Source: an uncultured Paracoccaceae bacterium
GTDB lineage: Bacteria; Pseudomonadota; Alphaproteobacteria; Rhodobacterales; Rhodobacteraceae
Length of the DNA: 8,043 nt
Assembly: GCA_937132145.1 (NCBI GenBank)
Contig: CAKZNY010000086.1
Span: forward strand, 1 to 8,043
Reading direction: 5' to 3'
The notes beneath the pieces were generated by a model. It was not told where the DNA came from. It ran no database searches and worked only from the letters and a program-made list of their open reading frames with translations. The position numbers and the translations under genes are program-made. Below are positions 1-5,834 of the stretch, one piece after another. Each line of letters starts with the position of its first letter. Within the stretch, counting starts at the first letter, position 1.

Positions 1-3
1 GAA

Positions 4-113
4 CCCGCTGCCCGGCAGGTGATGTTTACATCACCGAGAGGAGAGCCAAGCGTCACATGCGCAAATTCAACCCTTCTCGGCTAATGCTACGCATTACCCT
101 GTCAGGCAGCGGG
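4..113. other. Possible structured RNA or nested inverted-repeat region
   Basis: CCCGCTGCC (4-12) and GGCAGCGGG (105-113) are perfect 9-bp complements enclosing further stems: 18-25/28-35, CCGAGA (34-39) with TCTCGG (75-80), and TAATGC-TAC-GCATTA (82-96). The two inner stems at 34-35 overlap slightly, so not all can form fully. The pattern resembles a multibranched RNA domain, but I cannot match it to a known riboswitch or small RNA on either strand, and the transcribed strand is unknown. Confidence 0.3.
18..35. repeat. 18-bp palindrome GGTGATGT-TT-ACATCACC
   Basis: Perfect 8-bp arms flank a TT centre. No T-run follows on either strand, so an operator or an RNA hairpin with a four-base loop is likelier than a terminator. 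It lies about 350 bp past the end of the aruI-like gene, so it probably serves whatever lies left of the window. Confidence 0.55.
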
Positions 114-275
114 ATGTTCCCAAGGCTCAATTCGGGTTATATTTAAAGGAATGTGAGTGGCGTTTTAACAACAGTGACCCGTCAAGCCAGTTATCACAGT
201 TAAGACAATGGGTTATAAAGTATTTGGACTAGTTATCCGGGTCAGCGCCGAGATTTATATTAGCGGTGAAGACAT

Positions 276-302
276 AGGTATGTCACGAAATAACCCATAC
301 CT
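276..302. repeat. Inverted repeat AGGTATG / CATACCT
   Basis: AGGTATG (276-282) and CATACCT (296-302) are exact 7-bp complements around a 13-nt loop. GGTG (265-268) and CACC (303-306) add a lower stem with a bulge. It lies about 90 bp beyond the aruI-like stop codon and might form a 3'-end hairpin on that transcript, but no T-run follows on the minus strand. Confidence 0.35.
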
Positions 303-390
303 CACCACAACCGTTTAAGCGCTGATTTGCAATTTGAAACGGCATATATATGGTGTGAAAGTGGTATTACTGAATTATTACACGCGCCAG

Positions 391-1971
391 TTAAGTAGGC
401 GCTTCGATTTCAATCATGCTTGGACCAGAGTGTCGTGTAGCTGATGCCATCGCTTCTGCAACGGCCCCGGGGGTGGTTCTGATGTGAAAGTACGGGATGC
501 CAAAAGAGCTTGCGGTAGCTTTGAAGTTCGGCGGGCTGGGGTCGCAACCGACGACAGAAACGCCTGCATCTTGCATCGAAATGGCAATTTCCCGGTAGCC
601 GTGGTTATTCCAGATCACAAAGGTGATTGGCAAGTTTTCGTCTACTGCCGTCATGATTTCAGGCAGCGAAAATTGCGCGCCGCCATCTCCGGCGATGCAG
701 ATGACCCGCGCCTCGGGATCAGCGATCGAGGCACCAATAGCGGCCGGAATGCCATATCCCAGTGCCCCGTATCCTGTGGCGGCATTAAACCATCCACCGG
801 CTCTATCATGATCGTAGTAGAGGTTTCCGGCATAGATCGGCTGAGTGGAATCGCCCACCATTATTGTTCCGGGAACGACGTCGCGCAGCGCGTTGAGCAC
901 CTCCACTTGAGCGCGGTATTCCGGGCCGATCTCTTTCAAGGCGGCTAAGCGGGTACGTTTTGCGCGCTCGGGGCCACCCATGCCGTTTCCGGTTGGTGGT
1001 AGATGCTCCAAAAGATCGGAGAGGGTCTGAATGGCTTCGCCCTCGATCGCAATTTCGGCCTCATGCCTGGTTAATTGTTCAGCGCAGATATCCACCCGAA
1101 TAAGCGCCGACATCTTCGCCATGGTGCCGGTGCCGTACATGTCATAATCCGTGGGCCCAAGCTCGGTTCCAACGGCAAGTACAGCGTCGGATTCCTCAAT
1201 CAGGTTGCGAACGGCCTGTAGGCTCGGGCTGGCAGGAATACTCAAAGGGTGGCCGAAAAGCACTCCGCGGGCATTTACGGTTTGCACCACCGGCGCATCC
1301 AGTCGCTCGGCCAGTTTGCGCAGCGCTTCGCCTGCCCTTTTTGCCCCGCCACCGGCCAGAATGACCGGACGTTTCGCAACCGCGAGTATCTGTGCCGCAG
1401 CAGCGATCAACATAGGCTCGGCAACGCGCGGGTGCGCAGGCTTACCAAGGTCGCCTTCGGTATGCTCGTCTTTGAAAATATCCAAGGGAATCTGGATATG
1501 TGTCGGGCCAGGTCTGCCGGACTGGAACGGGGCGAAGACCTTGTCCAGCGACGTGCAAAGTTGATCCGGTTCAGTTATGTGCTCCGATATTAACGCGACG
1601 CTGGCAGCCAGTGCATGCTGATCCGGCAGCTCGTGCAGATGCCCCAGCCCCTTGCCCAGCGACGCCGTGTGATTGACGCTGGAGACAACCAGAATGGGCA
1701 CGGAATCTGCGCGGGCCTGCGCCATTGGCGTAAGGATATTGGTCAAGCCCGGACCGGTAATTACAAAGGCGACGCCCGGTTTGCCGGACACCCGCGCATA
1801 GCCGTCGGCCATAAAACCTGCGCCCTGTTCGTGTCGGGGTGTCACATGACGGATGCCCGAATTGGCCAACCCGCGGTAAAGCTCTATCGTGTGGACGCCG
1901 GGGATGCCAAAAACGGTATCGACCCCGCGTGCTGTCAGTTGCTCGACAAGTGCTTCGCCAATACTGGTCAT
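391..1971 (-). CDS. aruI: AruI-like ThDP-dependent 2-oxoacid decarboxylase (5-guanidino-2-oxopentanoate decarboxylase family)
   Basis: A 526-residue thiamine-diphosphate enzyme of the acetolactate synthase/benzoylformate decarboxylase fold, expected to be cytosolic. Visible in order: the N-terminal PYR domain with the conserved catalytic glutamate (RHEQGAGFMADGYAR, Glu48); the central domain with ILAGGGAKRAGEAL; and the C-terminal PP domain with the ThDP/Mg motif GDG (428-430) closing at WNNHGY (Asn455-456). AruI decarboxylates 2-ketoarginine to 4-guanidinobutyraldehyde in the arginine transaminase pathway of Pseudomonas. I assign this by overall resemblance and, more strongly, because the gene lies directly behind an AruH-like aminotransferase. 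The ATG at 1969-1971 overlaps that gene's stop codon (ATGA) and has a strong AAGGAG six bases upstream, so the start is secure. Length is slightly below the roughly 560 residues I recall for Pseudomonas AruI. It could instead decarboxylate another 2-oxoacid. The ThDP-decarboxylase class is nearly certain; the substrate is an inference from context. Confidence 0.85.
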   Translation of the reverse strand: MTSIGEALVEQLTARGVDTVFGIPGVHTIELYRGLANSGIRHVTPRHEQGAGFMADGYARVSGKPGVAFVITGPGLTNILTPMAQARADSVPILVVSSVNHTASLGKGLGHLHELPDQHALAASVALISEHITEPDQLCTSLDKVFAPFQSGRPGPTHIQIPLDIFKDEHTEGDLGKPAHPRVAEPMLIAAAAQILAVAKRPVILAGGGAKRAGEALRKLAERLDAPVVQTVNARGVLFGHPLSIPASPSLQAVRNLIEESDAVLAVGTELGPTDYDMYGTGTMAKMSALIRVDICAEQLTRHEAEIAIEGEAIQTLSDLLEHLPPTGNGMGGPERAKRTRLAALKEIGPEYRAQVEVLNALRDVVPGTIMVGDSTQPIYAGNLYYDHDRAGGWFNAATGYGALGYGIPAAIGASIADPEARVICIAGDGGAQFSLPEIMTAVDENLPITFVIWNNHGYREIAISMQDAGVSVVGCDPSPPNFKATASSFGIPYFHIRTTPGAVAEAMASATRHSGPSMIEIEAPT

Positions 1972-3155
1972 TCGGCTCTCCTTTCCAGATTGTTTGCATG
2001 GGCGACAATCCGGTCCAGTGCTTTTTCGAACGCACTGTCTTCTACCGTCAGGGCCACCCGGATCCAGAATTTCAGGTTTTCGCCGAAAGAGGCCCCCGGC
2101 ATCACGGCGACTCCTCCGTTTTCCAGCAAGTCCATCGCAAAGGTTGTGCCGTCCATTCCTGTGGCCGCGACGTTGACGAGGGCAAACATCCCTGCCTCGG
2201 GTCGATGTACTGTCAGACCCGTATCCCGCTCCAGCCGTTCCGCCAGCAATGCGGCGCGGGCGGCGTAGCGTTTGCGCATGCCTTCTGCCACCGATGATCC
2301 CTCCCGCACGGCCTGTTCAGTCATGTCCGCGATAAAGGGCTGATTGCCAAAGAGCATCGTTTCCGAGAGCGGCAGCAGCGCATCGCAGAACGCTTCGGAG
2401 GCAACACACCAGCCGCTGCGAAAACCGGGGGCCGCATGGGATTTCGAGATCGAAGACACTGCAATCACCCGATCCGCTATCGCTGGATGCGACAACGGCG
2501 AAGCGAATTTCGAACCCTCAAAGACCAGATGTTCGTAAACTTCGTCCACGATGATCCACAGGTCGTGCTCCAGCGCCAAAGCACCGATTTCTTCGATCTC
2601 GCGGGCGGTCAGAACCGCTCCGGTCGGATTATGCGGCGTGGTCAGAAGAATGGCGCGGGTGTTTGGCGTGATTCATGTGGCGACATCTACGGCCTGCATC
2701 CGGAAACCGAATTCAGGGCGCAAGGGCACCGGCACCATCGAAGCACCGGTCGCCCGAATCACGCCCTCGTAGGTGGCGTACATCGGATCGCCGACCAGCA
2801 CCTCGTCGCCATGGCCTGCAACGCCCATCAACACCGCAAATAAAGCTGTCTGCGTACCAGGAAAGCAGAGGATATTATTCGCATCAAAGTCCCGACCGCG
2901 GGTCTCGCTATAGAATTCAGCCAGCGCCTTGCGAAGATTTATTTCGCCGCGACCATCGGAATAACCGGTGCGTCCGGCCCGAATTGCGGCCATGGCCGTA
3001 TCGGCAAGGTTAGCAGGCGTAGGCACATCCGGCTCGCCAATCGTCAACTCGACGATGTCAGCTCCGGCAGCGGCCAGTTTTCGGGCTTTCATATGCACTT
3101 CCCACTTGGCACCGCCCAACCCTGCCAGACGTTCCGTGATCGCAGTTGTTTTCAT
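1968..3155 (-). pseudogene. aruH: AruH-like class I aminotransferase (arginine:pyruvate transaminase type) interrupted by an in-frame TGA
   Basis: A fold-type I, class I/II PLP aminotransferase of 395 codons, matching the roughly 390 residues usual for AruH. One in-frame TGA at 2673-2675 (codon 161) splits it into a 160-codon N-terminal part and a downstream part. Both parts are in the same frame and read as one protein. Before the stop: MKTTAITERLAGLGG, LTIGEPDVPTP and the GTQTALF segment. After it: ITPNTRAILLTTPHNPTG (Asn176, PLP contact), DEVYEHL (Asp204, Tyr207) and SSISKSHAAPGFRSGW, with Lys238 the Schiff-base lysine. No base is lost or gained, so this is a single nonsense change (a C-to-T transition from CGA, arginine, would explain it) or a sequencing error. 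The 160-residue fragment lacks the PLP lysine and the rest lacks the N-terminal part, so neither piece should work alone. AruH transaminates L-arginine with pyruvate to 2-ketoarginine. The ATGA overlap with the decarboxylase gene supports that role, but other basic amino acids are possible. The start at 3155 has only a weak upstream GGCGGAA. Confidence 0.85.
1978..1983 (-). promoter_or_regulatory. Strong ribosome binding site of the aruI-like gene
   Basis: On the minus strand AAGGAG lies six bases before the ATG at 1971, inside the last codons of the upstream aminotransferase gene. Together with the ATGA stop/start overlap it fixes the start. It also means the decarboxylase can be initiated independently, even though the upstream gene carries a premature stop. 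Confidence 0.75.
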
Positions 3156-3230
3156 GCCTGTTCCGCCTTCTGTTTCAAGTCAGTTCCGCACACATCCGGC
3201 GTAGCCTCGAGCAAAGTGTGGCCTCGATCA

Positions 3231-3246
3231 TGGCAAGTTTTTGCCA
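3231..3246. promoter_or_regulatory. Candidate operator: TGGCAA-N4-TTGCCA palindrome
   Basis: A perfect 6-bp inverted repeat around a GTTT centre, placed between two divergent genes. It overlaps the predicted -35 box of the plus-strand promoter, where a bound regulator could repress the kinase-lyase gene or act on both directions. The second copy of the GCCTCGA direct repeat abuts its left edge. The palindrome is read directly; its role as an operator is inferred, and the regulator family is unknown. Confidence 0.4.
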
Positions 3247-3268
3247 AATCCGAAAGCACAGTTTTAAT
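3241..3268 (+). promoter_or_regulatory. Possible sigma70-type promoter for the kinase-lyase gene
   Basis: TTGCCA (3241-3246, five of six bases of TTGACA) is followed after 16 bp by TTTAAT (3263-3268, five of six bases of TATAAT). An alternative -10, AATAAT at 3266-3271, would give a 19-bp spacer. Transcription from here would leave a 5' leader of about 125 nt. Alphaproteobacterial promoters are often degenerate, so this is a moderate guess supported mainly by its position and its overlap with the palindrome. Confidence 0.35.
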
Positions 3269-3392
3269 AATAATTTCGGCTGATTCCCCTTTACCAACTC
3301 TAGCAAACAACAGTAGGATTTTTGGAAAAACAGGATGATCGGCGCCGCATTCTGTGCCATCCAATCCATAACTTCAGAAACCTGACTGCACC

Positions 3393-3398
3393 GAGGAA
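3393..3398 (+). promoter_or_regulatory. Ribosome binding site deciding the kinase-lyase start
   Basis: GAGGAA lies four to five bases before the ATG at 3403, and the kinase N-lobe begins soon after that methionine. This favours 3403 over the in-frame TTG at 3322. Confidence 0.6.
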
Positions 3399-3402
3399 CC
3401 CT

Positions 3403-5787
3403 ATGAAATATCTGGATAGTAACCCGCCCCACCTGTCCGAGGACGAAGCCGTTTCCTGCCTTGTAAACCTGTTCGACAAGGAAGGCACCGCTAGCAACCT
3501 CTATAGCGACCGCGACCAGAATTTCCTGATCACGCTAAATGATGGCGAAAAAGCTATCCTGAAGGTCTACAACTCTGACGAGTTGGAAACTTCGGTGGAT
3601 TTCCAGACCAAGGCGCTGTTGCATCTTGAGCAGCACTGTCGCGGTATCGAACTGCCGCGGATCATTCCAACGAAGCACGGCGAGGCCTTTGGTCAGGTGA
3701 GCGCTGCTGTCGGAACGAACCATCATGTCCGGCTGATCTCCTTTGTCGAGGGCGATTTGACGGATAATGCCAAACGCACGCCTGCGCTGTACCGCTCGCT
3801 CGGGGCGGCGGTTGCCAATCTTGATCTGGGGCTTCGCGGGTTTTTCCACCCCGCAGCCGCCGAGCCGTTTGCCTGGGAAATGGACGCCGCGATGAGCCTT
3901 CGGGATAAGACCTCGTATATCAAGGACGCCACAGCCCGCGCGCAAGTGGAAGAAGTGTTCGCGCATTACGTGGCCGAGGTGCGCCCGCGTCTTCAGGGGT
4001 TGCGCTCTCAAGTCATCCATAACGACGTGACGCCGATGAATTCGACCGTCAGGCCCGAACAGCCCGAACGGGTTTCCGGTATTTTCGATTTCGGCGACAT
4101 GGTGTTTGGTGCCATCGCGACCGAAGTGGCAACCACAGCAGCAGATTCCTGTCTGGAGGGCGATGATTTCCTGAAATCCATCTCGGATTTCGTTTCCGGT
4201 TTTGATCAGGTTTTTCCGCTGGAAGAAGCCGAAATCAATTTGATTTTCGACCTCATTCGCACCCGTGTCGCTAATGAGTGTGTAATCTATTCGTGGCGCG
4301 CTTCGGAATCCAGCGACCGCGACAACTACCTGCTGGCATACGAGGAACCAACCCGCAAAGCCCTCAATACGCTTATGGGCATCGACCGCGCCGAGGCCAC
4401 AAAAGCCCTGCGCAAGGCCTGCCGGTTTCCTGACGGAATAATGCCCGCAACCCTGTCAGACGGCAGTCCGGATTCCAGCGCAAAAGTCAGTGACACGATG
4501 GCTGAGCAGAAGGACAATCTGCTGTCTCGGCGCAGCCAGTCCTTCGGCGATGCACACGGATTGTTCTACGAGGATCCGCTTTATCTGATCGGCGGAAAGG
4601 GCGTCTGGCTATATGACAACACGGGGCGCGCGCACCTCGATGTTTACAACAACATTCCCCATATCGGTTATTCCAACCAGCATGTCGTGAATGCGGTCAC
4701 CCGCCAGATGGCGCGCCTGAACACCAATACACGCTACCTCTACAAGCCGCTGGTTGAGTATACCGAGCGTCTAACAGCGATGTTGCCCGACGGTCTCGAC
4801 AAGTGCTTTCTGTTCGCCTCGGGAAGCGAGGCTAACGACTTTGCAATCCGGCTGGCGCGTACTTATACCGGCAACAAGGGCGCGATCGTCACGCGCGATG
4901 CGTACCACGGAGTCACCGATGCCGTAGATGGCCTCTCGCCCTTGGAGCAGCCAGATCTGACACCGACCAAACCATGGTCTCGCGGCGTACTGCCGCCCTG
5001 CCTATACCGCAGCCCGTTCGAGGGTTCGGAGGCGGAAATCATTAACGCATATCTCGATAATTTCGACGAGGCGATCACATCGCTGAACGAGGCTGGCTAC
5101 GGCATGGCAGCACTCATGCTGGATTCCGGCCTGACGTCGAGCGGGGTCATCGACTTCCCCGGAAACTATCTGCAAGAGGTGATCCGCCGGACCCGTGAAG
5201 CAGGCGGGCTGTACATCGCTGACGAGGTGCAAGTGGGCTTCGGGCGCACAGGTTCGCACTTCTGGCGTTTCGATCTGTACGGCGTGACACCGGACATCGT
5301 CACCATGGGCAAGCCCATCGGCAACGGCATGCCGCTAAGCGCTGTGGTTACGACAGACGCGATTTATGCGGCCTTCAAAAAGGACAACTACCTGTTCAGC
5401 TCCACAGGCGGTAATCCGGTTAGCTGCGCGGCAGGGCTGGCCGTGCTCGATGTGTTGGAACGTGAAAACCTGCAAGCCAACGCCGAAGAGGTCGGCGCTT
5501 ACATCCGGCGCGGGCTTGTAGATTTGCAGAAAAAGCACGTAATAATCGGGGATGTGCGCGGTCGTGGCCTGTTGAACGCCGTTGATTTTGTTTTGGACCG
5601 GAAGACCAAAGAACCTGCACCGGACGCCGTCAAAACCATCATCAACGACATGGCGCGAAACGGCGTGCTGGTCGGCTCGGAAGGTCCGCTAGGCACAGTC
5701 ATCAAATTGCGCCCACCCATGGTGTTTACAAAGGCCAACGCCGACCAGATGCTTGCCGCATTTGCAGAGGCACTCGACCGACTTTAA
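3403..5787 (+). CDS. Fused APH-family kinase and class III PLP phospho-lyase (hydroxylysine/ethanolamine kinase-lyase type)
   Basis: A 794-residue two-enzyme protein. Residues about 10-335 form an aminoglycoside-phosphotransferase/choline-kinase-fold kinase of the hydroxylysine-kinase type: Lys54 in AILKVYN for ATP, HxDxxxxN as HNDVTPMN (catalytic Asp208, Asn213), and a DFG-like DFGDM (Asp229). A linker to about residue 366 leads to a class III aminotransferase-fold domain: GSEAND (474-479), DEVQVGFGR (Asp607 to the PLP pyridine nitrogen) and MGKPIGNG (Schiff-base Lys637). DEVQVGFGR and the GKPIGNG context match the AGXT2L1/AGXT2L2 phospho-lyases, which remove phosphate and ammonia from phosphoethanolamine or 5-phosphohydroxylysine. 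The fusion should therefore phosphorylate a hydroxyl-bearing amine and convert the product to an aldehyde, ammonia and phosphate in one polypeptide. I start at ATG 3403, with GAGGA five bases upstream; the frame also opens at a TTG (3322), but that adds 27 residues with no recognisable domain character. Related larger fusions, as I recall, carry an extra domain between the two; here there is only a short linker. Substrate unknown. Confidence 0.88.
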   Translation: MKYLDSNPPHLSEDEAVSCLVNLFDKEGTASNLYSDRDQNFLITLNDGEKAILKVYNSDELETSVDFQTKALLHLEQHCRGIELPRIIPTKHGEAFGQVSAAVGTNHHVRLISFVEGDLTDNAKRTPALYRSLGAAVANLDLGLRGFFHPAAAEPFAWEMDAAMSLRDKTSYIKDATARAQVEEVFAHYVAEVRPRLQGLRSQVIHNDVTPMNSTVRPEQPERVSGIFDFGDMVFGAIATEVATTAADSCLEGDDFLKSISDFVSGFDQVFPLEEAEINLIFDLIRTRVANECVIYSWRASESSDRDNYLLAYEEPTRKALNTLMGIDRAEATKALRKACRFPDGIMPATLSDGSPDSSAKVSDTMAEQKDNLLSRRSQSFGDAHGLFYEDPLYLIGGKGVWLYDNTGRAHLDVYNNIPHIGYSNQHVVNAVTRQMARLNTNTRYLYKPLVEYTERLTAMLPDGLDKCFLFASGSEANDFAIRLARTYTGNKGAIVTRDAYHGVTDAVDGLSPLEQPDLTPTKPWSRGVLPPCLYRSPFEGSEAEIINAYLDNFDEAITSLNEAGYGMAALMLDSGLTSSGVIDFPGNYLQEVIRRTREAGGLYIADEVQVGFGRTGSHFWRFDLYGVTPDIVTMGKPIGNGMPLSAVVTTDAIYAAFKKDNYLFSSTGGNPVSCAAGLAVLDVLERENLQANAEEVGAYIRRGLVDLQKKHVIIGDVRGRGLLNAVDFVLDRKTKEPAPDAVKTIINDMARNGVLVGSEGPLGTVIKLRPPMVFTKANADQMLAAFAEALDRL

Positions 5788-5796
5788 CCGGTCGAG
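5773..5796. terminator. Hairpin across the stop codon of the kinase-lyase gene
   Basis: CTCGACCG (5773-5780) and CGGTCGAG (5789-5796) are perfect 8-bp inverted arms around an 8-nt loop containing the TAA stop. No T-run follows on the plus strand, so it is not a textbook intrinsic terminator. Its place in a 31-bp convergent gap suggests it helps end transcription or stabilises the mRNA 3' end. Confidence 0.45.
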
Positions 5797-5809
5797 CAGC
5801 AACGCGTAC

Positions 5810-5834
5810 CCCGAGATCCTATATGGAACTCGGG
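5810..5834. terminator. Hairpin at the 3' end of the convergent aminotransferase gene
   Basis: CCCGAG (5810-5815) pairs with CTCGGG (5829-5834). Inside, TCC (5817-5819) pairs with GGA (5825-5827) across one A-A mismatch, leaving a TATAT loop. It covers the TAG stop of the minus-strand gene. It lacks a T-run on either strand. With the neighbouring hairpin at 5773-5796 it probably forms a bidirectional end point between the two converging genes. Confidence 0.45.

Larger units (their letters stand above)
1..390. other. Gene-free, repeat-rich left flank
   Basis: I find no convincing gene here. The region is visibly more AT-rich than the coding sequence from about 120 on. It holds several inverted repeats: 4-12/105-113, 18-35, 82-96, 175-181/238-244, 276-302. 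It also has repeated GTTAT cores: GGGTTATA at 134-141 and 210-217, AGTTATC at 189-195 and 231-237, and GGGTTAT inverted at 290-296. The right part contains the 3' end of the aruHI transcript, but no clear T-run terminator follows the stop codon. A short open frame enters at position 3 and stops at 146. It resembles nothing I know, and palindromes run through it. Confidence 0.6.
3156..3402. promoter_or_regulatory. Divergent intergenic control region
   Basis: This 247-bp spacer separates the minus-strand aruH-aruI pair from the plus-strand kinase-lyase gene, so promoters for both directions should lie here. Visible elements are a TGGCAA-N4-TTGCCA palindrome at 3231-3246, two near-identical direct repeats GCCTCGAGCA (3204-3213) and GCCTCGATCA (3221-3230), and an AT-rich block TTTTAATAATAAT at 3262-3274. 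The arrangement suits one regulator controlling both units. No regulator gene is present in the window. Confidence 0.5.

Noticed and set aside
3..146. Open plus-strand frame entering from the left edge, possibly the C-terminus of another gene.
   Set aside because: Short, unrecognised, with rare-looking AGG, AGA and CTA codons, and crossed by several perfect palindromes. A gene tail cannot be excluded but is not supported.
384..402. GCGCC/GGCGC stem spanning the aruI-like stop codon as a terminator.
   Set aside because: Only five base pairs with a 9-nt loop, and GTGTAATAATT rather than a T-run follows on the minus strand.
484..2297. Several long plus-strand frames opposite the aruI- and aruH-like genes (for example 484-948 and 1615-2268).
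   Set aside because: They are antisense shadows of GC-rich genes: low-complexity products without domain features, overlapping well-conserved minus-strand proteins.
2673..2675. The in-frame TGA as a selenocysteine codon.
   Set aside because: The position precedes the ITPNTRAI strand and is not an active-site residue in class I aminotransferases. I know of no selenoprotein in this family and see no convincing stem-loop directly after it.
2673..2678. Reinitiation at the ATG overlapping the TGA (ACATGA).
   Set aside because: That ATG is in a different frame and meets a stop after about 15 codons, so it would not restore the aminotransferase.
3152..3364. A 70-codon minus-strand frame overlapping the aminotransferase start by ATGA, as if translationally coupled.
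   Set aside because: There is no ribosome site before its ATG, no family resemblance, and it runs across the AT-rich promoter-like block and palindrome of the divergent region. The overlap is probably chance.
3322..3402. An upstream TTG start that would lengthen the kinase-lyase by 27 residues.
   Set aside because: The added segment (rich in Arg, Asn and Pro) has no kinase-like features and lies in the promoter region. The ATG at 3403 has a better ribosome site.
3535..4020. A 161-codon minus-strand frame inside the kinase domain.
   Set aside because: It lies opposite conserved kinase motifs and has no recognisable family; it is a shadow frame.
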